Shown one piece after another: positions 1 to 8,456 of a stretch of DNA of 64,000 bases. The DNA lies in contig NZ_CP049838.1 in the NCBI RefSeq assembly GCF_013085465.1, forward strand, positions 5,394,001-5,458,000, in the 5' to 3' direction. A model generated the notes under the pieces. It searched no databases, had not been told where the DNA came from, and worked only from the letters and a program-made list of their open reading frames with translations. This stretch comes from Streptomyces asoensis (GTDB lineage Bacteria; Actinomycetota; Actinomycetes; Streptomycetales; Streptomycetaceae). Each line of letters begins with the position of its first letter. Positions within the stretch are counted from its first letter, which is position 1. A program made the position numbers and the translations under genes.

Positions 1-1
1 C

Positions 2-1804
<1,803 letters not shown>

Positions 1805-1805
1805 C

Positions 1806-1872
1806 GCCCCCGCGCACGGCCCCGCCCCCGCGCACGGCCCCGCCCCGGCTCACGGTCCCGCCCCGGCTCACG
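1806..1872. repeat. 18-bp tandem repeat, about 3.7 copies
   Basis: Units begin at 1806, 1824, 1842 and 1860. The first two are identical and the last two share substitutions (GCTCACGG in place of GCGCACGG). The array fills the spacer between the clpB stop and the stop codon of the convergent minus-strand gene. No terminator hairpin with a T-run was seen here. Confidence 0.85.
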
Positions 1873-2388
1873 TCACGTCGTGAACGCCGAGTACCGCACC
1901 CGTACGGTCTCGGCGTTCACGTGCGTCACGTTCACGTCGACGTAGTAGGCGTCCGTCCCGGGGTGGCCGGTGACGTCGAGCTGGAAGCAGTAGTCCGAGC
2001 CGTGCACACAGGCCTGGGTTCCGGGGCCGCCCGGCTCGGGCGCCTCCGGATAGGTGTCGGTCAGCCAGGCGTCGAAGCCCGCGCGCGGCATCCGGAAGTC
2101 GGCCTGGTAGTTCGTGTCCAGCCAGGACTGCACCGTGCACTCGGCATCCTGGGCGCCCGCCGGCAGCTCGGCCCCGCCGAACGCCAGAGCCTCGGCACAG
2201 GGCACCTTCTTCAGCCGGGTCCCGTCCACCTCCTCGTCGTCGGTCAGCACCGAGACGACGAGCAGCACCAGCAGGCCGCCCACCAGCAGCACCGGCAGGG
2301 CCAGGATGGCCGCCACCACGCCCCACCTGGTCCGGCCCCGTGGCCCCCGTCCCGGCGGCACTCCGTCCTCGCTTCGCTCGTTCGCCAT
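1873..2388 (-). CDS. Small membrane-anchored protein of unknown function
   Basis: This 171-residue protein has a short charged N terminus, one strongly hydrophobic segment at about residues 24-48 (LALPVLLVGGLLVLLVVSVL) and then a soluble, probably extracytoplasmic part. That part carries four cysteines, two of them in the pairs PCAEA and AECTV, which suggests disulphides. I chose the ATG at 2388 because GGAGGGG lies six bases upstream; a GTG 15 bases earlier would overlap that site. It is convergent with clpB. I do not recognise a named family, so the function is unknown. Confidence 0.8.
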   Translation of the reverse strand: MANERSEDGVPPGRGPRGRTRWGVVAAILALPVLLVGGLLVLLVVSVLTDDEEVDGTRLKKVPCAEALAFGGAELPAGAQDAECTVQSWLDTNYQADFRMPRAGFDAWLTDTYPEAPEPGGPGTQACVHGSDYCFQLDVTGHPGTDAYYVDVNVTHVNAETVRVRYSAFTT

Positions 2389-2437
2389 GCGAATCCCCTC
2401 CACCTGTCACCGCCTCTTCGCGCAACAGGCCGGATCA

Positions 2438-2456
2438 TGTCAGCTCAGGGCTGACA
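2438..2456. promoter_or_regulatory. Inverted repeat between divergent genes
   Basis: TGTCAGC-TCAGG-GCTGACA is a 7-bp perfect inverted repeat in the spacer between the divergent genes at 2388 (minus) and 2531 (plus). It could be an operator. There is no independent evidence for function. Confidence 0.35.
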
Positions 2457-2530
2457 GGCCCGTGCTGGGCTTGCCACCCCCCTCCCCGCATGGGGGAGGA
2501 TGGCGGGATCCGTACGAAGGGAAAATCACG

Positions 2531-3085
2531 GTGAGCATCGACCCGTCCTCGATTCCGAACTTCGGGGGCCAGCAGGAGCCGCAGCCCCAGGGTGGACCGG
2601 CGGGCCCCGTCGTCCCGGATCAGGATCTCGTGAAGCAGCTCCTCGACCAGATGGAGCTGAAGTACGTCGTCGACGACGAGGGTGACCTCGCGGCGCCGTG
2701 GGAGGAGTTCCGTACGTACTTCATGTTCCGCGGCGAGGGTGACCAGGCGGTCTACTCGGTGCGGACCTTCTACGACCGGCCCCACAAGATCGACGACAAG
2801 GTGGCGCTGCTCGAGTCGATCGACGACTGGAACCGCCGCACCCTGTGGCCGAAGGTCTACACGCACACCCACGACGACGGCACCGTCCGCCTCATCGGCG
2901 AGGCGCAGCTGCTGATCGGCGCCGGTGTGAACATCGAGCTCTTCGTCTCCTCGACGGTGAGCTGGGTGCGGGCGGCGATCGAGTTCGACAAGTGGCTCGT
3001 GGAGCAGCTGGGCCTGGAGTCGGCGGTCAACGACGCCGACGAGAAGCCCGAAGACGGCGCCGAGGGCGCCGAGGGCGACAACTAG
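2531..3085 (+). CDS. YbjN domain-containing protein
   Basis: This is a 184-residue soluble protein with no signal peptide or membrane segment. Residues 40-150 have the alternating pattern of the YbjN/type III chaperone-like fold (YFMFRGEGDQAVYSVRTFYD, a WNRRTLWPKVY helix, then RLIGEAQL and the ending WLVEQLGLE). The C terminus is a short acidic tail. The GTG at 2531 is the start because AAGGG precedes it and upstream in-frame sequence lacks coding character. YbjN proteins have no settled biochemical role; in actinomycetes they are common short soluble genes. A strong hairpin follows the stop. Confidence 0.88.
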   Translation: MSIDPSSIPNFGGQQEPQPQGGPAGPVVPDQDLVKQLLDQMELKYVVDDEGDLAAPWEEFRTYFMFRGEGDQAVYSVRTFYDRPHKIDDKVALLESIDDWNRRTLWPKVYTHTHDDGTVRLIGEAQLLIGAGVNIELFVSSTVSWVRAAIEFDKWLVEQLGLESAVNDADEKPEDGAEGAEGDN

Positions 3086-3105
3086 TCCACACCCTGCCTG
3101 TAAGC

Positions 3106-3148
3106 CGAGCGGGCGCCCGTCCACAGCCTGTGGACGGGCGCCCGCTCG
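3106..3148. terminator. Bidirectional terminator hairpin, 21-bp perfect stem
   Basis: Arms at 3106-3126 and 3128-3148 are perfectly complementary over 21 bp with a single base at the centre, so the real loop will be about five bases. It lies between the convergent YbjN gene and aminotransferase gene and can serve both. There is no T-run, as is usual for Streptomyces terminators. Confidence 0.85.
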
Positions 3149-3161
3149 CGTGGGGCCCGTC

Positions 3162-4358
3162 TCAGCCGGCCAGCGCCTTGAGCCGGGTCGCCGCCTCCTC
3201 CAGCACGCTCACCCGCTTGCAGAACGCGAACCGTACGAAGGGCGCGCCCTCCTCGCGGTGGTCGTAGAAGACGGCGTTCGGGATGGCGACCACGCCCGCG
3301 CGCTCGGGCAGCGAGCGGCAGAAGGCGAAGCCGTCGGACTCGCCGAGGGGGCGGATGTCGGTGGTGACGAAGTAGGTGCCGGCCGGGCGGAAGACCGCGA
3401 AGCCCGCGTCCGCGAGCCCCGCCGCCAGCAGGTCGCGCTTGACCCGCATGTCCGCGCGGAAGTCGGCGAAGTAGCTGTCGGGCAGGGCCAGCGCCTCGGC
3501 GACCGCGTACTGGAACGGGCCGGACGACACATACGTCAGGAACTGCTTCGCCGAGCGCACCGCCGTGACCAGCCCGGGCGCCGCCGTGACCCAGCCGACC
3601 TTCCAGCCGGTGAACGAGAACGTCTTGCCGCTCGACCCGATGGTGACCGTCCGCTCCCGCATCCCGGGCAGCGTCGCCAGCGGCACATGCTCGGCCTCGT
3701 CGAAGACCAGGTGCTCGTACACCTCGTCCGTCACGACGAGCAGGTCCCGCTCCACCGCCAGCTCGGCGATCGCGGTCAGCTCCTCGCGGGTGAGGACCGT
3801 GCCGGTCGGGTTGTGCGGGGTGTTGATCAGCAGCAGCCGGGTGCGCCCGGTGACCGCGTCGCGCAGCTCGTCCAGGTCGAGGCGGAAACGGGCCTGCTCG
3901 GGGTCCGGGCGCAGGGTGACCGGCACCCGCGTGGCGCCCGCCATGGCGATGCAGGCCGCGTAGGAGTCGTAGTACGGCTCGAGGGCGACGACCTCGTCGC
4001 CGGGCTCCAGCAGCGCGAGCAGGGTGGCGGCGATGGCCTCCGTGGCGCCCGCGGTGACCAGGACCTCCGTGTCCGGGTCGAAGGAGAGGCCGTAACGGCG
4101 GCGCTGGTGGTCGGCGATCGCCGTGCGCAGCTCGGGTACGCCGGGGCCCGGCGGGTACTGGTTGCCGCGCCCGTCCCGCAGCGCCCGCACGGCCGCCTCG
4201 CGGACCTCCTCGGGGCCGTCGGTGTCGGGGAACCCCTGCCCCAGGTTGATCGCGCCGGTCGCCGCGGCCAGGGCGGACATCTCGGCGAAGATCGTCGTCC
4301 CGAACTCGGCGAGACGGCGGTTGAGGAAGGGGCGCGCGGTGGAGGTCATGCGGGTCAT
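3162..4358 (-). CDS. PLP-dependent class I/II aminotransferase
   Basis: This 398-residue protein is a fold-type I aminotransferase of the kynurenine aminotransferase/DapC-like group. Visible family motifs are NLGQGFPDTDGP near the N terminus, NQYPPGPGVPELR, the TPHNPTGTVL substrate loop, VTDEVYEHLVFD, and the PLP-lysine motif SSGKTFSFTGWKVGW. The C-terminal RFAFCK with its conserved arginine binds the substrate carboxylate. The likely reaction is transfer of an amino group to a 2-oxo acid; succinyl-diaminopimelate, methionine and kynurenine are all possible donors and sequence alone does not decide. ATG at 4358 or 4349 could start it; the second has AGG at better spacing. An att-like repeat begins 12 bases upstream, so the native promoter may have been altered by the insertion. 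Confidence 0.93.
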   Translation of the reverse strand: MTRMTSTARPFLNRRLAEFGTTIFAEMSALAAATGAINLGQGFPDTDGPEEVREAAVRALRDGRGNQYPPGPGVPELRTAIADHQRRRYGLSFDPDTEVLVTAGATEAIAATLLALLEPGDEVVALEPYYDSYAACIAMAGATRVPVTLRPDPEQARFRLDLDELRDAVTGRTRLLLINTPHNPTGTVLTREELTAIAELAVERDLLVVTDEVYEHLVFDEAEHVPLATLPGMRERTVTIGSSGKTFSFTGWKVGWVTAAPGLVTAVRSAKQFLTYVSSGPFQYAVAEALALPDSYFADFRADMRVKRDLLAAGLADAGFAVFRPAGTYFVTTDIRPLGESDGFAFCRSLPERAGVVAIPNAVFYDHREEGAPFVRFAFCKRVSVLEEAATRLKALAG

Positions 4359-4370
4359 CCTGCGCCGAAG

Positions 4371-4388
4371 CTCTGGAGTTCCTCAACT
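4371..4388 (+). repeat. Att-like repeat, left copy
   Basis: CTCTGGAGTTCCTCAACT here matches CTCTGAAGTTCCTCAACT at 8044-8061 at 17 of 18 positions and in the same orientation. The two copies bracket the truncated integrase, the HTH gene and the compositionally odd segment. They are therefore candidates for attL and attR of a tyrosine-recombinase element. No tRNA gene overlaps either copy, which is unusual for this kind of element. Confidence 0.5.
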
Positions 4389-4516
4389 GACGTTCACGGA
4401 TCGGGACCTGCACCGGTGCACAGGACACAGTCTCTGAGCAGGGAGAAAGCCGTTGTCGTCTGTCGTCGTCTGTCGTCGTCGGCCACCCTCGGACGGCCCG
4501 GAGACGGCCCGGCGAG
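4381..4516 (+). repeat. Long direct repeat, copy A
   Basis: This segment aligns with 5899-6025 over about 130 bp, with scattered substitutions and one gap of about 10 bases inside a CTGTCGTCGT run. Both copies end in tracts resembling the 3' end of the integrase at about 7955-7980 (ACGGCCCAC-GACGGCCC). The copies are in direct orientation about 1.5 kb apart and bracket the secreted-protein gene. Confidence 0.75.
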
Positions 4517-4550
4517 GGGCGTTCTGAGCCGCTAGCCACTTGTTGCGTCA

Positions 4551-4664
4551 CTTGTCGTCCGGCTTGTCGCTTGTCTTGTCTTGTCGCAGGTCAGACAAGG
4601 TTTCCGCCTTCAGGACAAGCGCGGGGGCGTCCGTATCTCTGAGGGCGACAAGCGACAAGACAAG
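4551..4664. repeat. CTTGTC/GACAAG iteron cluster
   Basis: CTTGTC occurs at 4551, 4563, 4570, 4575 and 4580. Its complement GACAAG occurs at 4594, 4614, 4647, 4654 and 4659. Ten copies lie in 114 bases, clustered on one strand at the left and on the other at the right. This looks like a multi-site binding region for a plasmid- or element-borne regulator or replication protein. The role is inferred; no such protein gene is present nearby. Confidence 0.6.
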
Positions 4665-5228
4665 CACGTGCGGGCGGGGGAGGACGGGCGGCAGGCCATG
4701 TAGGAGAAGGAGCAAGTAGGAGCGGCCTACGGCCGCGCATCTCTTGGCGCTCGTTGCGCTCACGCGTCGGCTGCCGTCGGGCCGTAGCCGCCCAACGGAG
4801 GGCCTGACGCCCCTTCGACGCGGTCGGGGGCCCCTCGCGGCGTGTTCGGCCGCGAGGGGCCCCCTAACGGCGCTCTGTGACGGAAGTTTCCGCTCCCGCG
4901 CGCACGCGTAAAGGGCCCGCCGGAAACCGGGAAACTTGGAAACTGGCTACCCCTAGTGACCGGGGCGGCCCTTCACCCGCGCCGCAGTGCGGTGGCGAGG
5001 ACGGCAATCCAGGGGCGGGGGAGCCCCGCCGCCTGGAATGCCACGCGGAAGACGTTCGAAGGGGCGGGGCGGCCGGCGTGGGCGAGCGCTGTCGGGCATG
5101 TCCCGCTCTGTGCGGGTCACCACGGTTCTTCAGGAAGGAAAGCGGTGGTGTGTACCGCGATTCTCCCCTTCTGAAGAGCGCTTCCCCAATTTGTCCGCTA
5201 GACGCACCTTCTCCCGTGACGTATGGGC
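4665..5228. other. Non-coding remnant of the inserted element
   Basis: No convincing gene was found here. The stretch holds the strong hairpin at 4826-4864 and a region at 4880-4960 rich in short GGAAA and GAAACT repeats. Short open frames exist on both strands, but none has a plausible start site, family resemblance or codon bias. The composition and short repeats resemble plasmid replication or transfer regions, which is inference. Confidence 0.5.
4826..4864. terminator. Perfect 16-bp hairpin
   Basis: GGGGGCCCCTCGCGGC at 4826-4841 pairs perfectly with 4849-4864 across the seven-base loop GTGTTCG. No confident gene lies directly upstream, so it may be a terminator left from a deleted element gene or a structured origin sequence. 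Confidence 0.7.
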
Positions 5229-5675
5229 TTATGCAGACGACTCAACCCAGTAATGGCGCACGTTCGAGACCCCGTTGACCACCAACTCCCCCTCGATTTC
5301 ATGCTCCCCGAAGACCCCTCCAGGGAAGAGGAGTTCCACGGTCCGCCCGAAACATCCACGGGTAAAACCGGGATTGAAGGGGGAGGTGGAGCACACATCA
5401 TTGCTGCCGTAGTCGCTCCACGTGCGGCCCGCGATGCTGACTGCCACGCTGGCTGTGCTCTGTACGACTACAACGACTTGCGCGCCGTGGCCGTTGAAGA
5501 CTTCACACACCTTCCACTTGATGAAGTTGGACACCGTGTGGTTGGCGTAACCCGTGCACTTCCAGGTGGAGTTAGTGTCGACGGGCGCCCAGTTGGGTGC
5601 GGCGCCAGCTGGCGTGGCGGACACTGTAAGGGCACCAGCGGTGGCTGCGGCCACTGCCAAAAGCTTGAAGCGCAT
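5229..5675 (-). CDS. Small secreted protein in the inserted segment
   Basis: This 148-residue protein has a standard Sec signal peptide: basic start MRFK, hydrophobic LLAVAAATAGALTVSATPAG and a likely AxA cleavage at about residue 26. The mature part, about 120 residues, is rich in Thr, Ser, Val and aromatic residues and has four cysteines (KCTGY, KVCEV, DVCST, GCFGR), suggesting two disulphides. I chose ATG 5675 because GAGGGGAAA lies just upstream; an earlier in-frame start would add six residues. Codon use is less GC-biased than in the core genes and the gene sits between the two long direct repeats, consistent with horizontal arrival. I do not recognise the family. Confidence 0.75.
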   Translation of the reverse strand: MRFKLLAVAAATAGALTVSATPAGAAPNWAPVDTNSTWKCTGYANHTVSNFIKWKVCEVFNGHGAQVVVVVQSTASVAVSIAGRTWSDYGSNDVCSTSPFNPGFTRGCFGRTVELLFPGGVFGEHEIEGELVVNGVSNVRHYWVESSA

Positions 5676-5898
5676 TGAGTTTCCCCTCATCACAGTTCGA
5701 GCCGCACCGCAGCGCAGCGGTCTCTGGCGCGAACTGATGTTCCCTCAGCGAGTGATGGTTGATCATAAAGTGCAATTGAGGGAGTGGACAGCCGCTTTCC
5801 CGTCAAGGCGCCTCGCACAGTTCAAGGGTGATGGCAAATGTCACGAGGCAGCGTGACTGAGGTCAGGTGAGGGGGCCGAAGCACACACGTGCCTGACC

Positions 5899-6025
5899 CC
5901 TCAACTGGCGTTCACGGATCGGGACCTGCGCGGGTGCCCAAGGCACCACCTCTGAGCAGGGAAAGAGCCGTCGTGGTCTGTCGTCGTTGGTCACTCTTGA
6001 ACGGCCCACGGACGGCCCGGCCAGG
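5899..6025 (+). repeat. Long direct repeat, copy B
   Basis: This is the partner of 4381-4516. It starts CCTCAACTGGCGTTCACGG and ends in ACGGACGGCCCGGCCAGG, immediately before a gene tail at 6025. Read on the minus strand, both copies also contain a short stretch resembling the integrase sequence around 7279-7320 (VVPWxPAQV). That may be chance or a scrambled integrase remnant. Confidence 0.7.
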
Positions 6026-6204
6026 ACGAGCGCGGCTCCGACACCGATGGCACCGTCTTCCTGCTGCGGAGCGCGCTGGGCCTCGGTGGCGGCCTGGTGG
6101 GCGCCTGGGAGCTGACCCGCCAGGCCTCGGGACCGGGCTGGCGAAAGCCGCGTCTCCTCTCCGCGATCGCGGCCCTGACACTCACCGGGCATCTCGTCGT
6201 CTAG
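6025..6204 (+). pseudogene. C-terminal remnant of a membrane protein
   Basis: The frame runs 59 codons to TAG at 6202-6204 with strong third-position GC bias. It encodes an acidic start (DERGSDTDGT), a Gly/Leu-rich segment (SALGLGGGLVGAW) and a hydrophobic ending (SAIAALTLTGHLVV). There is no start codon or ribosome site at its 5' end, which abuts repeat copy B exactly. This looks like the 3' end of a gene whose 5' part was removed when an element inserted or deleted. The parent gene is not identified. Confidence 0.55.
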
Positions 6205-6538
6205 AGCCGGGAATCAGCGGGGCCCGACCGACGCGGGGCCCGCTGAACGCCGCCGGTCGACCCCCACGAGAACGGCCCCCGACCGATTCACCCACGGTGA
6301 CTCGCGCCACGGCGGTTTTCAAGAGCGTCGCGCTGTACGCATCGGTACCCCGTTTGACCAGGTGAAACACAGCGGCGGCTGCCCGCGATAAGCCTTCTGG
6401 CCCAGGGATGGCCCACCAGCCTGCGAAAGGTCACAGCACGCTTTCCAACTGTCCGCATGGCCGTACGGAGGCGTCCGTGGGGGTTCACGCGGTAGGTCAG
6501 ACGGGGTGCGCGTACGGCGGTGAACGGTGGCGGCCAGC
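6205..6538. other. Gene-free stretch with no recognisable feature
   Basis: No coding frame with actinomycete codon bias, RNA gene or clear repeat was seen. GC content falls relative to the flanks towards the right end, consistent with this being part of the foreign segment. Confidence 0.5.
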
Positions 6539-6733
6539 TCACTCCCTGCTGTAGGTAAGCATCCGTTGCGTCCATCCCACCAGTTGACGGATTACCGTGC
6601 TGGACCTTCGTGCGCCATGTTTCGTGAAAGGCAGCACTACCAGTGCTGGAAGGCTGGCGATGGTTACCAACACGAGGGGTACGAGACACAAAGTGACCAA
6701 AAGAACGCGTTGCAGTGCGAGCGATGTGGCCAT
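6539..6733 (-). CDS. Possible small membrane protein
   Basis: The 64-residue frame starts MATSLALQ, contains one long hydrophobic segment (VLLVTLCLVPLVLVTIASLPALVVLPF) and ends in a basic, amphipathic tail (KHGARRSSTVIRQLVGWTQR). It is transcribed away from the HTH gene at 6883. The ATG at 6733 has no good ribosome site. A TTG 30 bases upstream has AAGGGG at proper spacing and may be the real start. Base composition matches the low-GC HTH gene rather than the core. The protein looks real because of its clean membrane-segment layout, but the family is unknown. Confidence 0.45.
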   Translation of the reverse strand: MATSLALQRVLLVTLCLVPLVLVTIASLPALVVLPFTKHGARRSSTVIRQLVGWTQRMLTYSRE

Positions 6734-6882
6734 TAGTCGGGAAATCACGGTTGGTGCGAGCAACAGACACCCCTTGGGTTCGGTCGGATGCTCGTCACCT
6801 TGCATGCCGGCTCCCAGTTGCAAGAAGCTGCATCCGTTGACTCTGCGATGCAACAATGAACGACGAGGAAGGGGGGTTTGCA

Positions 6883-7197
6883 ATGGGGGAAGGTCGCAGG
6901 TCAGCGGGCCGCAGGTCTGAGATTGAGGTGAGTACTCTGCCGGAGGTTGCAGCTCTTGCAACCGAGTTGACCTTGATCTTCAAGAGTCTCGATATCAGCC
7001 AACAGCAATACGCAATCAGAACAAATTATGACAAAAGCTATGTTTCTCGCTTCCTCGGTGGCAGACGTGTAGCCACGCAAGAGTTCATCGATCGCCTGTT
7101 GCATGAAATTGGAAGCCATCGTCAAACATCCGTAACGGAGGAAACTCGTGCGCGCTCGAGTCAACTTCGCAACAGTGCCTTACGGGTATCAGCGTGA
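6883..7197 (+). CDS. HTH DNA-binding protein, 3'-truncated
   Basis: The protein is 104 residues long. Residues 25-75 form a helix-turn-helix unit of the XRE-like type found at the N terminus of many Streptomyces proteins: TELTLIFKSLDISQQQYAI, then the recognition-helix region DKSYVSRFLGGRRVA and QEFIDRLL. Such proteins usually continue past the ETRARSSQLRNSALRV helix for well over a hundred residues. Here the frame stops a few codons later, exactly where integrase homology begins in another frame, so the 3' end is probably lost. ATG 6883 is preferred over 6856 because AAGGGGGG lies eight bases upstream. Leu-97 is a TTA codon, which in Streptomyces would make expression depend on bldA. GC content is well below that of the neighbours. 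Confidence 0.6.
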   Translation: MGEGRRSAGRRSEIEVSTLPEVAALATELTLIFKSLDISQQQYAIRTNYDKSYVSRFLGGRRVATQEFIDRLLHEIGSHRQTSVTEETRARSSQLRNSALRVSA

Positions 7198-7981
7198 GGT
7201 AAAGGAAGACGCGCTGCTGTCGCGCAACCCTTGCGGTGCACGGACCGTTCGGCGCCCCAAGCCTGACCCGCATCACGTAGTTCCATGGGTGCCCGCGCAG
7301 GTGTTCGCTGTTCGAGCGGCCCTTCCGGAGCGGTACCGAGCGATGGTCGACGTCGGCGCCGGGTGCGGTCTGCGACAGGGCGAGGTGTTCGGGCTGGCTG
7401 AGGACGCCATCGACGCTGACGGGCAGACACTTCACGTGGTCCGGCAGATCAAGCACGTGGATGGGCACCCGGTGTTCGCTCTCCCCAAGGGCGGTAAGAA
7501 GCGGGACGTGCCGCTGCCTGACTCCCTGGCGGAGGCTCTCCGGGCGCACATGGATGTCTGCAAGCCGGTAGAGATCACGTTGCCCTGGGACGTGCCGGAG
7601 GGCCCGAAGGTGTCCGCCCGGCTGATCTTCACGGCTGAGCAAGGGGGCATGGTGTGGCGGAGCAACTTCAACGGCAAGGAGTGGAAACCCGCTCTCGCGG
7701 ACGCGGGCCTCATCCCGCCGGGAGCGGATGAGAACGGGAAGTACGAGTCGGCGCGGGAGCACGGGATGCACGCCCTGCGGCACTTCTACGCCTCTGCGCT
7801 GTTGGACGCGGGCGAGAACATCAAGGCCGTCAGCGAGTACATGGGGCATGCCGATCCGGGGCTGACGCTGCGGGTGTACGCCCACCTGATGCCCGAGAGT
7901 CGCGAGCGTGCCCGTCGTGCCATCGACTCCGTGTTCCAGCGCATCTCTCAGGAAGCTCACGGCCCACAGACGGCCCAGTGA
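7148..7981 (+). pseudogene. Tyrosine recombinase (integrase), N-terminally truncated
   Basis: Only the C-terminal catalytic part of a phage/AICE-type integrase is present. Homology begins near DALLSRNPCGAR at about 7208 and includes the first catalytic arginine (GCGLRQGEVFGL), the HxxR box (HALRHFYASALLDAG) and the tyrosine nucleophile (GLTLRVYAHLM). The N-terminal arm-binding domain and most of the core-binding domain, normally 100 or more residues, are missing. The first codons from the ATG at 7148 overlap the HTH gene and do not look like integrase. The catalytic residues are intact, but without the DNA-binding part it is probably inactive. It ends just before a strong terminator and the right att-like repeat, the usual position of int beside its att site. 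Confidence 0.85.
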
Positions 7982-7991
7982 GACTCAGACG

Positions 7992-8025
7992 GCCCCTGAC
8001 CTGCCCTTCTGTGCAGGTCAGGGGC
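7992..8025 (+). terminator. Rho-independent terminator of the integrase
   Basis: Arms at 7992-8004 and 8013-8025 form a perfect 13-bp stem with an eight-base loop, followed directly by TTTTT at 8026-8030. It is the most classical intrinsic terminator in the window. Confidence 0.92.
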
Positions 8026-8043
8026 TTTTTCCTCGGGAGAACC

Positions 8044-8061
8044 CTCTGAAGTTCCTCAACT
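8044..8061 (+). repeat. Att-like repeat, right copy
   Basis: CTCTGAAGTTCCTCAACT lies 19 bases after the terminator hairpin of the truncated integrase and differs from 4371-4388 at one position. Beyond it sequence returns to ordinary high-GC chromosomal character, so it plausibly marks the right junction of the insertion. Confidence 0.5.
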
Positions 8062-8171
8062 CTGCTTTGGCAGATGAGACGGGCGGGCATCCCCCGTGCA
8101 CGTGGCGCTCAGACGCCACGCGAGGCGCCCACGGGGGGCCGCTTCGGGGGACACGGAAGGAGGGTGACGCC

Positions 8172-8456
8172 ATGGTCTTCGGCATCATCCTGGCGGTGAT
8201 CGGAATCGTGTTCGTGGCGGCCATGCTGGCCAACGGCGCCACGAGGTCGCACCGCGGCGGCCGGTCGCGCCGATACAGCTCCGGCGGTGGCGCGGCCGGC
8301 GGTGGCGGGGGCAGCTGGTGGGCCGGCGGGGGAGACGGCGGCTCCGGCGGCGGCCACCACGGCGGCCACTCCTGCGGCGGAGGGTCGTCCTGCGGGGGCG
8401 GCGGATCGTCCTGCGGCGGAGGCGGCGGAGGCGGCGGATGCGGCGGAGGCAGCTGA
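8172..8456 (+). CDS. Gly/Cys-rich small membrane protein
   Basis: The 94-residue protein starts with a single membrane segment (VFGIILAVIGIVFVAAMLA) and a basic stop-transfer stretch (RSHRGGRSRR). The remaining 55 or so residues are almost entirely Gly, Ser and His with four Cys in GGG-Cys contexts (HSCGGG, SSCGGG twice, GCGGGS). AAGGAGGG precedes the ATG at ideal spacing. Low-complexity Gly/Cys tails of this kind occur in actinomycete small membrane proteins without assigned function. Metal or redox binding by the Cys/His residues is possible but unproven. Confidence 0.75.
   Translation: MVFGIILAVIGIVFVAAMLANGATRSHRGGRSRRYSSGGGAAGGGGGSWWAGGGDGGSGGGHHGGHSCGGGSSCGGGGSSCGGGGGGGGCGGGS

Noticed and set aside
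3082..4551. 489-codon minus-strand frame extending past the aminotransferase start
   Set aside because: It is a different frame from the real aminotransferase and encodes Arg/Ala/Gly-rich shadow sequence.
4548..4763. 71-codon minus-strand frame across the iteron cluster
   Set aside because: The sequence is dominated by the CTTGTC repeats, lacks a ribosome site and shows no family resemblance; better explained as a binding-site array.
4956..5174. 72-codon plus-strand frame ending VVCTAILPF
   Set aside because: Uneven codon use, no ribosome site at its start and no family match. It lies in the degraded element spacer.
5863..6192. 109-codon minus-strand frame over repeat copy B
   Set aside because: It resembles part of the integrase only over about ten residues and lacks a start; the plus-strand gene tail at 6025-6204 has better coding bias.
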